A DNA stretch of 64,000 nt from Acidimicrobiia bacterium (GTDB lineage Bacteria > Actinomycetota > Acidimicrobiia > Spongiisociales > ZC4RG35): positions 62,001-126,000 of the forward strand of contig PKRG01000003.1 in assembly GCA_017577575.1 (NCBI GenBank), read 5' to 3'. Of this stretch, positions 8,403-17,290 are shown in pieces. Positions within the stretch are counted from its first letter, which is position 1. Every line of letters begins with the position of its first letter. Below the pieces are notes generated by a model that was not told the origin of the DNA, made no database searches, and saw only the letters and a program-made list of their open reading frames with translations. The position numbers and the translations under genes are program-made.

Positions 8403-8876
8403 GTGCGGACCGTGATGGTGGGATTGGCCCTGATCCTCGCCGCGTGCGGCGGCATCTCCGTCCAGGTCCCCTCCGAGATCGAAGACTTCGACTTCGACAA
8501 GGTGATGGGCGAGCTGCGCGATTGCGACCGCCTCTCCGACACGTTCGTCGCCGTGGTCCGCCAGATGGCCAGCGACCTCGACGACCTGTACGAGATCTCG
8601 GGTGGCCGGATCCCCGCCGACGAGCTCACCGAGCAGGTCGACACCGTCGTGGAGAGCGGCTACTTCGAGGTCGCCAAGCGGCTGGGCTGCAACGCGGTGG
8701 CCCAGCGCCTCGCGCTCATCGACCGCCTCCGCGGCGTCGACACCGGTTCGCCCGCCGGCGAGGACTTCCTGGAGGAGGTGATCCGCCAGATGGAAGGTCA
8801 GTCCTCCGGCAGCGGATCGCCGGCGGCGAACGCCTCCAGCACCGCGGTGGCGGCGGGCTCGTCACGCACTACGTAG
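8403..8876 (+). CDS. Small lipoprotein of unknown function
   Basis: 157 residues. The GTG at 8403 is preferred over ATG 8415 because it adds the Arg needed in the signal peptide n-region and lies six bases after a TACAGT box. The signal peptide ends in the lipobox LAAC, so the mature protein should be lipid-anchored outside the membrane. The mature part is mostly helical and acidic, with two further Cys residues (RDCDR and RLGCN) that could pair. The Ser/Ala-rich C-terminal tail overlaps the 3' end of the convergent LCP gene by 79 bases. I recognise no named domain. Confidence 0.72.
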   Translation: MRTVMVGLALILAACGGISVQVPSEIEDFDFDKVMGELRDCDRLSDTFVAVVRQMASDLDDLYEISGGRIPADELTEQVDTVVESGYFEVAKRLGCNAVAQRLALIDRLRGVDTGSPAGEDFLEEVIRQMEGQSSGSGSPAANASSTAVAAGSSRTT

Positions 8877-9826
8877 GACACGCCGCCTTCGTTGTGCCCG
8901 ACCACGGGGAGGGTGATCGCCTTGGTCTCGTCCGCCGACCGGAATCGCCACGCCGTCTTGAGGAGACGGAGGGGCGTCACGGTCGAGTCACCCCTCAGGT
9001 TCGCCGTGACCTGCTGCAGCACCAGGGGGCTGCGGATGATCCCGCCGGGGCTGGAAGCCCGGTCGATGATCTCGAGGAGCACCTCGCGCTGCCGACCGGT
9101 TCGGGCGATGTCCCCTCCCCCGGTCGACTGCCACTCCCCGTCCCGCAACTCCTCGTACGACCGGGAACGGGCATAGGCGAGGGCGGTGGCCCCGTCGACC
9201 ACCTGCGTTCCCGCCTCCTCCACCTCCAGACCGGACTTGAGGTCGCGGGCGGGGGCCGGGAAGTCCAACTCGATGCCGCCGAGGGCGTCGACGATCCCGG
9301 CGAACCCTCCGAAATCGACCTCCAGGTAGTGGTTGATGCGGATGCCGGTCTCCCTGCTCACCGTCTCGACGAGCAGCTCCGGCCCTCCGAAGGCGTAGGC
9401 CGCGTTGACCTTGTTGACTCCGTGGCCGGGGATCTCCACACGTAGGTCGCGAGGGATCGAGAGCAGCTGAACCTCGTCGGAGGCCACCTGCATGAGCATG
9501 ATCACGTCGGCCCGGGCACCGGCGAAGTCGCCGAACTTGCCTTCGAGATCGTCGGGCAGGTTCTCCCGGCTGTCGGTGCCGACGACGAGATAGGTGCCCT
9601 CTCCCGATGCGAGGGAGTCGAATGTGCCGAGGTCGTCCATCTGGAACTCGGCGAGGAACACCGCTCCCACCGCCAGGGCGGCGAAGAGGACCAGCAGGGT
9701 GAGGACCGTGAGGATGAACCTCTGGCCCCGCGACATCCGGCGGCGGCGGCGCTTGCGGGCCTGCCGCGGTCGCTGCGGGTCGGGGACCTGTGTTTGGGGA
9801 AGAACGCGCGTCTTGTCGTCTGTCAT
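8798..9826 (-). CDS. LytR-CpsA-Psr (LCP) family cell-wall glycopolymer ligase
   Basis: 342 residues: a strongly basic cytoplasmic N-terminus (KRRRRR), one transmembrane helix (about 37-60) and an extracellular LCP domain (about 85-260). Conserved blocks include LVVGTDSR, IPRDLRV, VNKVNAAYAFGG, YARSR and the D-I-x-R-x-x-R-Q motif. LCP enzymes transfer lipid-linked glycopolymers such as teichoic acid or arabinogalactan to peptidoglycan. A plausible ribosome site, GGAGACTCATC, precedes the ATG. The 3' end overlaps the convergent lipoprotein gene. Confidence 0.93.
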   Translation of the reverse strand: MTDDKTRVLPQTQVPDPQRPRQARKRRRRRMSRGQRFILTVLTLLVLFAALAVGAVFLAEFQMDDLGTFDSLASGEGTYLVVGTDSRENLPDDLEGKFGDFAGARADVIMLMQVASDEVQLLSIPRDLRVEIPGHGVNKVNAAYAFGGPELLVETVSRETGIRINHYLEVDFGGFAGIVDALGGIELDFPAPARDLKSGLEVEEAGTQVVDGATALAYARSRSYEELRDGEWQSTGGGDIARTGRQREVLLEIIDRASSPGGIIRSPLVLQQVTANLRGDSTVTPLRLLKTAWRFRSADETKAITLPVVGHNEGGVSYVVRDEPAATAVLEAFAAGDPLPED

Positions 9827-9894
9827 GATGAGTCTCCGGGAACGAGCGTCGATCGACGCCGCCTACATCTTCCCAGATCCGGCGAGAAATCCGA

Positions 9895-10107
9895 TCAATT
9901 GGAGGCGCCGCGGATCACCAGGCCCTGCATGAGACGCTCCACGGCCTCGGTGATCTCGGCGATCGCCTGCTCGAACACCGCCTCGTTGTGCGGGGCGGGC
10001 TTCGAGAAGCCGGACACCTTGCGGACGAACTGGCGGGCGGCCGCCTCGATGTCTTCGTGACCGGCTATCTGGGCGCCCTCGCGGAGCCGGACTATCGATC
10101 TGCACAT
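9895..10107 (-). CDS. DUF2277 family small protein
   Basis: 70 residues starting MCRSIVRL and containing QFVRKVSGFSKP, the conserved features of DUF2277. The start at 10107 is chosen because the family begins MCRSI and because AAGGTGG lies four bases upstream. It is ten bases downstream of the icmF stop on the same strand, so it is probably co-transcribed with the mutase. The function of the family is unknown to me; no catalytic motif is evident. Confidence 0.88.
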   Translation of the reverse strand: MCRSIVRLREGAQIAGHEDIEAAARQFVRKVSGFSKPAPHNEAVFEQAIAEITEAVERLMQGLVIRGASN

Positions 10108-10117
10108 GGGGCCACCT

Positions 10118-13100
10118 TCACATGTTGCGGCGGTATCGGCCACCGATTTCGTACAGGCGCTGGGTGATCTGGCCGAGCGAGGCGACCTGGGCGGCGTCCA
10201 TGAGCGCGCCGAAGGTGTTGTGACCGGACGTCGCCGCCCGGGCGAGCGCGTCCAGGGCGGCCGGGCTGCGCTCGGCGTTGCGCTCCTGGAATGCCCGGAG
10301 GTTGGCGATCTGGCGCTGCTTGTCGGCGTCGGACGAGCGGACGACCTTCTCCGGCACCTCGAACGGCGACCCGTCCTTGTCGAGGAACGTGTTGACGCCG
10401 ATGATCGGGTACTCGCCGCTCTCCTTCATCTTCTCGTAGTAGAGGGACTCCTCTTGGATCTTCTGGCGCTGGTACTGGCGTTCCATGGCGCCGAGGACCC
10501 CTCCCCGGCTGGAGAGGCGGTCGAATTCGGCCAGGACGGCTTCCTCGACCAGGTCGGTGAGCTCCTCGATGATGAACGACCCCTGGAGGGGGTTCTCGTT
10601 CTTTGCCAGCCCCAGCTCCCGGTTGATGATCAGCTGGATGGCCATGGCCCGCCGCACCGACTCCTCGGTGGGAGTCGTGATCGCCTCGTCGTAGGCGTTG
10701 GTGTGGAGGCTGTTGCAGTTGTCGTAGATGGCGTAGAGCGCCTGGAGGGTGGTGCGGATGTCGTTGAACGAGATCTCCTGGGCGTGGAGGGACCTCCCCG
10801 ATGTCTGGATGTGGTACTTGAGCATCTGGGAGCGGGGGTTGGCGCCGTAGCGGTGCCTGAGGGCTTTCGCCCAGATGCGCCGGGCCACCCGGCCGATCAC
10901 GGCGTATTCGGCGTCGATGCCGTTGGAGAAGAAGAACGACAGGTTCGGGGCGAAGTCGTCGATGTGCATGCCCCGGGACAGGTAGTACTCGACGTAGGTG
11001 AAGCCGTTGGCGAGAGTGAACGCCAGCTGGGTTATGGGGTTCGCCCCCGCCTCCGCCATGTGGTAGCCGGAGATCGACACGGAGTAGAAGTTCCGCACCC
11101 GGTTCTCGATGAACCACTCCTGGACGTCGCCCATCATCTTCAGGGCGAACTCGGTGGAGAAGATGCAGGTGTTCTGGGCCTGGTCCTCTTTGAGGATGTC
11201 GGCCTGGACGGTGCCCCGCACCGTGGCCAGCGTCTCGGCCTTGATCCGCTCGTAGACCTCCGGCTCCAGCACGTCGCGGCCTGAGACCCCGAGCAGCATC
11301 AGCCCCAGCCCGTTGTGTCCGTCGGGCAGGTCTCCCTCGTAGCGGGGGCGGGGGTGGTCGCGGTAGATCTCGTCGATCTTCGCCTCGACCTCTTTGACCA
11401 GGCCGTGCTCACGGATGTACTTCTCGCACTGCTGGTCGATGGCGGCGTTGAGGAAGAACGCCAGGATGGTCGGCGCCGGGCCGTTGATGGTCATGGACAC
11501 CGAGGTCTGCGGGTCGCAGAGGTCGAAACCGGAGTAGAGCTTCTTGGCGTCGTCGACGGTGGCGACCGACACGCCCGAGTTGCCCACCTTGCCGTAGATG
11601 TCGGGCCGCTCGGCCGGGTCCTGGCCGTAGAGCGTCACCGAGTCGAAGGCGGTGGAGAGGCGCTTGGCGGGCATACCGTATGCGAGGTAGTGGAACCGGC
11701 GATTCGTCTGCTCGGGCGGGCCTTCGCCGGCGAACATGCGGGTGGGGTCCTCCGCGGTCCGCTTCAGCGGGTAGATCCCGGCGGTGTAGGGGAAGTACCC
11801 CGGCAGGTTCTCCTGGCCCAGCCAGCGGACGCGATCGCCCCACGACGTCATCTTCGGCGTGGCGACCTTCGGCACCTTCGTGCCCGACAGCGTCACGTGG
11901 TTGAGGGGTGCCCGCACCTCCCGGCCCCGCACCTCGTAGGAGAACTCCTCGCCCGAATAGTTCTCCAGCATCGAGTCCCACTCGGCGAGTCCTCGCGCCA
12001 GCTCGGGGTCCACCTCCGCCAGCTTCTCCTCGCCCTTTCTGCGCAGCTCCTCGTCGCCGGTGATCTCCGCCGCCGCCAAGAGGTGCTGGGCCGCCTCGGC
12101 CGCCCGGGCCGACTCCTCGACCTTGGCGTCGTAAGCCCGGATGGTCTCGGCGATCTCCGACAGGTACTGGGACCGCTCGGGCGGGACGATGTGGTGCTTC
12201 TCGGAGGGCTCGGTGACCCAGTCGGTGCCGGGCGAGAACCCGCCGCCGGCCGTCTCGTCGATGCGCCGCATCAGCTCTAGGTAGAACCGGTTGGTGCCGG
12301 GGTCGTTGAAGTCGGAGGCGATCGTCGGCCACACGCCGAGCTCGTCGTCGGCGGCGTCGAAGGCCATCCGGTTGCGCCGCACCTGCTTGCGCACGTCCCG
12401 CAGGGCGTCCTCCCAGCCGGGCTTGTCGGCCTTGTTCAGCGCCACCAAGTCGGCGAAATCCAGCATGTCGATCTTCTCGAGCTGGGTGGCCGCCCCGTAC
12501 TCGGGGGTCATGACGTACACCGACACGTCAGCCAGGTCGACGATGCCGGTGTCGGACTGGCCCACCCCCGACGTCTCGACGATCACCAGGTCGAAGCCGG
12601 CCGCCTTGCACACATCGACCGCCTGGCCGACCACGGCCGACAGCGACACGTTCGCCTCCCGGGTCGCCAGCGACCGCATGTAGGCCCGGGGGTGAGGTAT
12701 CGAGTTCATCCGGATCCGGTCGCCGAGCAGCGCCCCGCCGGTGCGCCGTCGGGAAGGGTCGACGGCCACGATGGCCACCCGCTTGTCCTCGAAGTCCGAC
12801 AAGAACCGCCGAACCAGCTCGTCCACGAGCGACGACTTGCCCGACCCGCCGGTGCCGGTCACACCCAATACCACCGCCTGGGAGGGCGAAGCCATCTGGC
12901 GGACCGACTCGAACACGTCGGCGTACTTGTCACCGAAGTTCTCGGCAGCCGAGATCAGCTCGGCGACTGCCTTGCGGTCACCGGCGGCCAAGCGGGCCAG
13001 GGTGTCGTCGACGTCGTGCAGCTCGCCCCGCTCGAAGTCGCAGCGGGACAGCATGTCCTCGACGATGCCGGCCAGGCCGAGGGCACGGCCGTCGTCGGGC

Positions 13101-13441
13101 GAGTACACCCGGGCCACCCCGTACGCCTCGAGATCCTCCCCCTCGGCTGGGAGGATGGTGCCTCCGCCCCCGACGAAGATGCGCACGTGCTCCAGCCCTT
13201 TCTCCACCAGGAGGTCGCGCATGTACCGGAAGAACTCCATGTGGCCGCCCTGGTAGGACGACACCGCCACGGCGTGGGCGTCCTCCTCCAGCGCCGCCTC
13301 GGCGATCTCGGTGACCGACCGATCGTGGCCCAGGTGGACCACCTCGGCGCCTTTCGACTGGAGTATCCGCCGGAAGATGTTGATGGAGGCGTCGTGCCCG
13401 TCGAACAGCGACGTCGCGGTCACGAATCGACGGGGGCGCAT
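10118..13441 (-). CDS. icmF: Fused isobutyryl-CoA mutase (IcmF), adenosylcobalamin-dependent
   Basis: 1107 residues in one chain. The N-terminal B12-binding domain has FDGHDASINIFRRIL and GGHMEFF. A MeaI-type G-protein chaperone domain follows (P-loop GTGGSGKSS, NKAD), then the large substrate-binding domain. Two substrate-specificity positions read as ICM: Phe in TRMFAGEG (Tyr in methylmalonyl-CoA mutase) and Gln in ILKEDQAQN (Arg in MCM). It interconverts isobutyryl-CoA and n-butyryl-CoA, linking valine and fatty-acid metabolism. ATG 13441 is chosen; GTG 13456 in the same frame is an alternative. It is divergent from a MarR regulator. Confidence 0.95.
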   Translation of the reverse strand: MRPRRFVTATSLFDGHDASINIFRRILQSKGAEVVHLGHDRSVTEIAEAALEEDAHAVAVSSYQGGHMEFFRYMRDLLVEKGLEHVRIFVGGGGTILPAEGEDLEAYGVARVYSPDDGRALGLAGIVEDMLSRCDFERGELHDVDDTLARLAAGDRKAVAELISAAENFGDKYADVFESVRQMASPSQAVVLGVTGTGGSGKSSLVDELVRRFLSDFEDKRVAIVAVDPSRRRTGGALLGDRIRMNSIPHPRAYMRSLATREANVSLSAVVGQAVDVCKAAGFDLVIVETSGVGQSDTGIVDLADVSVYVMTPEYGAATQLEKIDMLDFADLVALNKADKPGWEDALRDVRKQVRRNRMAFDAADDELGVWPTIASDFNDPGTNRFYLELMRRIDETAGGGFSPGTDWVTEPSEKHHIVPPERSQYLSEIAETIRAYDAKVEESARAAEAAQHLLAAAEITGDEELRRKGEEKLAEVDPELARGLAEWDSMLENYSGEEFSYEVRGREVRAPLNHVTLSGTKVPKVATPKMTSWGDRVRWLGQENLPGYFPYTAGIYPLKRTAEDPTRMFAGEGPPEQTNRRFHYLAYGMPAKRLSTAFDSVTLYGQDPAERPDIYGKVGNSGVSVATVDDAKKLYSGFDLCDPQTSVSMTINGPAPTILAFFLNAAIDQQCEKYIREHGLVKEVEAKIDEIYRDHPRPRYEGDLPDGHNGLGLMLLGVSGRDVLEPEVYERIKAETLATVRGTVQADILKEDQAQNTCIFSTEFALKMMGDVQEWFIENRVRNFYSVSISGYHMAEAGANPITQLAFTLANGFTYVEYYLSRGMHIDDFAPNLSFFFSNGIDAEYAVIGRVARRIWAKALRHRYGANPRSQMLKYHIQTSGRSLHAQEISFNDIRTTLQALYAIYDNCNSLHTNAYDEAITTPTEESVRRAMAIQLIINRELGLAKNENPLQGSFIIEELTDLVEEAVLAEFDRLSSRGGVLGAMERQYQRQKIQEESLYYEKMKESGEYPIIGVNTFLDKDGSPFEVPEKVVRSSDADKQRQIANLRAFQERNAERSPAALDALARAATSGHNTFGALMDAAQVASLGQITQRLYEIGGRYRRNM

Positions 13442-13488
13442 CTCTGCTGCAGCCACTGCGATGTCGACTCTACTAGCCTGATATTTTG

Positions 13489-13989
13489 ATGTCCAAAGAC
13501 CTGGATCCCATCGCAGAGGCGCGGCGGCAGTGGGAGGCCCACGGCTGGGAATCGGCCGCACCCGGGATGACGGCGGTGACCACACTGGTGCGCGTCCACC
13601 AGATCCTCATCGAGCGGATCGAAAGGGCCCTCGCTCCTTTCGGGCTGACCTTCGCCCGTTTCGAGATCCTCCGCCTCCTCGGGTTCAGTCGCCGCGGACG
13701 CCTCCCCATGGGAAAGATCGGCGAGCGGCTCCAGGTCCATCCCGCCAGCGTCACCAGCGCGGTGAAGCGGCTGGAGCGCGACGGGCTCCTCCGACGGACC
13801 CAGGACGAGGTCGACGGCCGGATCGTCCTCGCCGAGTTGTCGGATGCGGGCCGCCGACTCCTCGAGCCCGCCACCGCCGCAGTCAACGCGGTGTTCGAGG
13901 ATCTCGGCCTATCCGGCAACGAGGTGGACGACCTCATCTCCCTCCTCGACCGGGTTCGCCACGCCAACGGCGACGGCACGCTCCCTTGA
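13489..13989 (+). CDS. MarR family transcriptional regulator
   Basis: 166 residues with a central winged helix: LTFARFEILRLL, then the recognition region GERLQVHPASVTSAVKRLE and the wing RRTQDEVDGR. A TTG immediately precedes the ATG in frame; the ATG is the likelier start. It is divergent from icmF with under 50 bases between starts, so control of the isobutyryl-CoA mutase operon is plausible. No convincing inverted repeat is visible in that gap, only a weak direct repeat of GATGTC. The ligand is unknown. Confidence 0.9.
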   Translation: MSKDLDPIAEARRQWEAHGWESAAPGMTAVTTLVRVHQILIERIERALAPFGLTFARFEILRLLGFSRRGRLPMGKIGERLQVHPASVTSAVKRLERDGLLRRTQDEVDGRIVLAELSDAGRRLLEPATAAVNAVFEDLGLSGNEVDDLISLLDRVRHANGDGTLP

Positions 13990-14077
13990 CTCCCCCTCCC
14001 ATGCAGCCGCCGGCGCCTTAGAATGGGTCGAGCGACCCAGACACGGGTCGCCAGGGCATGGGAGGACACAGAGGCTG

Positions 14078-14395
14078 ATGCAGACTTTCTACGGCACTCT
14101 GCATGGACATGGGCACCCCGACGGTCCGATGAGTGTCGCCGTCCAGTTCGATGGCGGACGCATCCGCATGTGGTCCGATCGTCGCCGTCTCGGATCGTGG
14201 GACCTGGCCGATGTCCGCATCCGGCGCGAGTCGATCTTCCGGTTCGCCCTCATCGCCGGCGGCGTCGAGTACCGGTTCAGCCCCGACGATCCCTCCGGTT
14301 TCGCCCAGTCGGTAGACGTCGAGATCGACCTCACCGCCGAAGAGAGGCCCCGCTTCGGCCTGGCCCAGCGGATCCGCCAGATCGAGGCGACCTGA
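14078..14395 (+). CDS. Unknown small protein sharing a domain with the 18769-19530 membrane protein
   Basis: 105 residues, probably cytoplasmic and beta-rich, with no signal peptide. The core runs MSVAVQFDGGRIRMW, RRLGSWDLADVRI and GGVEYRF, followed by FAQSV. The order and spacing match the N-terminal domain of the membrane protein at 18769-19530 (IGTWPLSEVEV, GEEV, RFA). The start is supported by GGGAGG and AGAGG upstream. I do not recognise a named family; a small PH-like or beta-sandwich fold is a guess. Confidence 0.65.
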   Translation: MQTFYGTLHGHGHPDGPMSVAVQFDGGRIRMWSDRRRLGSWDLADVRIRRESIFRFALIAGGVEYRFSPDDPSGFAQSVDVEIDLTAEERPRFGLAQRIRQIEAT

Positions 14396-14432
14396 TCTGG
14401 ACTAGCCGCCGCCGCATGCCAGTATCTCTGCC

Positions 14433-15197
14433 ATGCCCCAGGCGGTCTCCTTACTCGGCAGGGTGATGGCCGCCGCGCTCGCGGCGGTGGGCATGGAACT
14501 CGCCTTCGCCTACCTGTGGCCCGCTCCGCGTCAGCCGGAGTTCGACCCCAGCGGCACCTTCGGCGAGGAGTATCCCGGGCCTCCGATCCGCCTGGTTGCG
14601 CTGGGCGATTCGACCCTCACCGCTCCCGGCGTGGCCGCGGCCGATGAGATCTGGATCCGCCAGGTCGCCCGGCGGCTGGCGGATGCCACCCGGCGACCGA
14701 TCGAGCTGCGCTCCTTCGGCGTGAGCGGGTCCACGTCGCTCGACGTGCTCGTCGAGCAGCTCCCGGAAGCGATCGAGTTCGGCCCACATCTCGCCATCGT
14801 GTCGGTGGGAGCCAACGACGTCATCAAGGGCGTTTCGCTGCGCAAGCTCCACGACAATCTCGACCGGATCGTCGCCGCGTTGAAAGGGACGGGCGCGCTG
14901 GTGATCCTCAGCGGCGTCGGAGATCTGGGCACCATCCCCCGCCTGGCTCCTCCGGTGCGCCAGATGGCTTCCCGGCTGGGACGCCGCGCCGACCGCGTCC
15001 ACGAGCGGGTCGCCGAGCGTCACGGCGTCGTCAAGGCCGACCAATGGACCTGGGCGTCGCTCGAGTTCCGCCGGCGCCGCGACGTGTGGTCTCCCGACCG
15101 CTTCCATCCCAACGGCGCCGGCCACGAGATCTGGGCCACCACCTGCTGGGAAGCCCTCCAGCCCCTGTGCGCCGACCTGGTGGGCGTTCGCACCTGA
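14433..15197 (+). CDS. SGNH/GDSL-type hydrolase, membrane-anchored or secreted
   Basis: 254 residues with an N-terminal hydrophobic helix (about 8-28) that acts as signal or anchor. Catalytic blocks are in place: GDST (nucleophile Ser), the Gly block at GVSGS, GAND (oxyanion Asn) and DRFHPN (Asp/His). This is the lysophospholipase/esterase type of SGNH fold. It is followed after 21 bases by plsC, so a link with lipid metabolism is possible. The substrate cannot be read from sequence. Confidence 0.9.
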   Translation: MPQAVSLLGRVMAAALAAVGMELAFAYLWPAPRQPEFDPSGTFGEEYPGPPIRLVALGDSTLTAPGVAAADEIWIRQVARRLADATRRPIELRSFGVSGSTSLDVLVEQLPEAIEFGPHLAIVSVGANDVIKGVSLRKLHDNLDRIVAALKGTGALVILSGVGDLGTIPRLAPPVRQMASRLGRRADRVHERVAERHGVVKADQWTWASLEFRRRRDVWSPDRFHPNGAGHEIWATTCWEALQPLCADLVGVRT

Positions 15198-15206
15198 ATC
15201 GGACGC

Positions 15207-15218
15207 TACGATCGCCGG
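15207..15218 (+). promoter_or_regulatory. Leaderless promoter -10 for plsC
   Basis: TACGAT (15207-15212) lies six bases before the ATG at 15219. There is no Shine-Dalgarno in the 21-base gap after the SGNH gene. Confidence 0.5.
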
Positions 15219-15944
15219 ATGGCGCTTCTCGCCGACCTCTTCCGCACCGCCGTCACCTTCGCCGGCGCCGTCGTGATGACGATCGTCTGCGCCGCGGCAG
15301 TGATGATCGTCTCCCGCCTGTCGCCCCGCAGTCACGCCGTCGAGAGGATCATCCGCCTCTGGAGCCGCACGTGGCTGTTGCTCTCCGGCACCCGGCTCCG
15401 GGTGGTCGGAGGCGAGAACGTCGACACCTCCCGCTCGTATGTCGTCGTCGCCAACCACGAGTCGGCCTTCGACATCATGGCCTGCTTTCTGGCGCTTCCC
15501 GTCCCGATCAGGTTCCTCGCCAAGAAGGAGCTCTTCCGCATCCCCATCCTCGCCCAGGGGATGAGGGCGATCGGCATCGTCGAGGTCGACCGCCAGGCCC
15601 GTATCGCCATCCACGAGCAATTGAACGCCCAGGCCAAGGAGCTGATCGCAGCCGGGCGGTCGGTGATCATCTACCCGGAGGGGACCCGGACGAGGACCGG
15701 CGAGCTGGGGCCATTCAAGAAGGGGGCGTTCACGATCGCCCTGGGATTGGGCCTTCCCCTCCTCCCGGTGGCCATCGATGGCAGCTACGAGGCGTGGAAG
15801 CCGGGTACCTTCCTGATCCGTGGCGGACGCGAGATCACCGTCGAGATCCTGCCGCCGATCGAGACCGACGAATGCGGAGACGCCAACGAGCTGCGCGACC
15901 GGGCCCGTGATGTCATCGCCCGGGCACTTCGGGCTCAGTCGTAG
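15219..15944 (+). CDS. plsC: 1-acyl-sn-glycerol-3-phosphate acyltransferase (PlsC family)
   Basis: 241 residues. After an N-terminal membrane helix (about 5-32) come the acyltransferase motifs: NHESAFD (the catalytic NHx4D), the Phe-Leu-Ala-Lys-Lys-Glu block, and YPEGTRTRTG with PFKKGAF for glycerol-phosphate binding. It makes phosphatidic acid at the cytoplasmic face of the membrane. The ATG sits six bases after TACGAT, consistent with its own leaderless message. The stop overlaps the convergent imuB stop region by ten bases. Confidence 0.94.
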   Translation: MALLADLFRTAVTFAGAVVMTIVCAAAVMIVSRLSPRSHAVERIIRLWSRTWLLLSGTRLRVVGGENVDTSRSYVVVANHESAFDIMACFLALPVPIRFLAKKELFRIPILAQGMRAIGIVEVDRQARIAIHEQLNAQAKELIAAGRSVIIYPEGTRTRTGELGPFKKGAFTIALGLGLPLLPVAIDGSYEAWKPGTFLIRGGREITVEILPPIETDECGDANELRDRARDVIARALRAQS

Positions 15945-17290
15945 ACCCCGGCGAGGTAGACGCGGCCGTCCTTCACGAAACACAGGACGGCCCCTACCGA
16001 AGTGACGATCTGGTACCGGTCCGCCGGCCCTTCCCCCTCCCACCATCTGCCCACCATCCTCCACGGACCGGCCCACGACAGCACCGTCTCCCAGCGGGTG
16101 CCGAGCCGGATCCGCACGGGCATGCCTCCATCCCATTCGACCTCGATGGGAGGCGGCTTCGGGGACGCCAGCGCCGGGGACGGCGGAGGGACCTTTCCCG
16201 GCCAGGGCGCGTCCTCTCCCACTTCCGGCGGCTGGTCTCCCCACGGGTACCACTCCACCTGCTCGTGGGGCATCCGCCCTCCCTTGGGAACGGCCTGCAA
16301 GACCGCGTCGGGCCCCACCAGCGCCTGCGCCCGTGCCAGCGCCCTCTCGGCATCGTGGCGATCGATCGCCACCTCCTGCCAGGTGGTCTCCCCGTCGCGT
16401 TCGATGGGCTCGAGCAGGGCCAACTGGCGCCCCTCTCCCGAGAGGTCCGAGGGGTCCAGCCGCAGCCGCACCACCCCGCCGGGGATGCCACCGGGGGTGT
16501 CCATCCAGGCTCGCACCTGCCACCACACCCTCTCCGCCAGGGCGTGTTCGGTGAAGGGGTCGGCGGAACGCCACGTCCGCTGCCGCATCGTCCCGTCGGC
16601 GGCCTCCACCTCCACCATCACCTTGAAGGGAGACAGCCCGTCCCGGGACAGGGCCCCCAGGAGCCGGGCGGCGAGGCTGCGGGTCAGGAAGGCGACCTGC
16701 TCGGCCATCACCAACGGCTCTTCGATATGGCGGGACTCGACGGCGTATTCGGGGGGAATGGGCCGGGGCATCGGCCGGCGGTCCTCTCCGGCGGCCAGGC
16801 GGTGCGCCGTCAGGCCGTCCGGGCCGAAACGGGAGGCCACCGCCGCCCGGGGCAGTCGGGCGAGGGCGCCCAGGGTGGTGACACCCAGCCAGCGGAACGT
16901 ATCCGCCAGCTCCCCCGGCCCCAGGGCGTCGATCTCCAGGTCACGGAGGAACGCGGCCGTGTCCTCGACGATGAGCGGCTCGAGCTCGCCTGCCCGGGCG
17001 GCCGCCTGCCGGGCGGCGAACGGCCCGTCGGCCAGTCCGATGCGAGCACCAGGGGGGATCGCCCCGGCGATCTTCTCCGCCAGCACCTTTTCGCCGCCGT
17101 AGTAGCGCACCGCCCCTTCCACCGGCACGTAGGCGACCCCCGGCTCGGCCACCTCCACCCGAGGAACGAGATCCTCGATGATCTGCACGACGGACTCGAA
17201 CCAGCGGACGTCGGCCGATCGGTCAACCGGCGACTCGCTGGCGTTCTTCGACGCCAACTCCGGATACAACACGCATAACGTCCGTGCCAT
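15935..17290 (-). CDS. imuB: ImuB-like, catalytically inactive Y-family polymerase of the mutasome
   Basis: 451 residues. The start MARTLCVLYPEL is chosen because it aligns with the Y-family N-terminus. The usual catalytic acidic residues are missing: the first strand reads LCVLYPELA rather than DMDxFF, and the second site is VAYVPVEGAVRYYGG. That is characteristic of ImuB, which bridges DnaE2 and the beta clamp in SOS mutagenesis. Palm, thumb-like HhH and little-finger regions are present. It overlaps imuA' by 68 bases. A DnaE2 gene is not in this window. Confidence 0.85.
   Translation of the reverse strand: MARTLCVLYPELASKNASESPVDRSADVRWFESVVQIIEDLVPRVEVAEPGVAYVPVEGAVRYYGGEKVLAEKIAGAIPPGARIGLADGPFAARQAAARAGELEPLIVEDTAAFLRDLEIDALGPGELADTFRWLGVTTLGALARLPRAAVASRFGPDGLTAHRLAAGEDRRPMPRPIPPEYAVESRHIEEPLVMAEQVAFLTRSLAARLLGALSRDGLSPFKVMVEVEAADGTMRQRTWRSADPFTEHALAERVWWQVRAWMDTPGGIPGGVVRLRLDPSDLSGEGRQLALLEPIERDGETTWQEVAIDRHDAERALARAQALVGPDAVLQAVPKGGRMPHEQVEWYPWGDQPPEVGEDAPWPGKVPPPSPALASPKPPPIEVEWDGGMPVRIRLGTRWETVLSWAGPWRMVGRWWEGEGPADRYQIVTSVGAVLCFVKDGRVYLAGVYD

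Noticed and set aside
10118..13441. Methylmalonyl-CoA mutase
   Set aside because: The fused G-protein domain, and Phe and Gln at the specificity positions, fit isobutyryl-CoA mutase.
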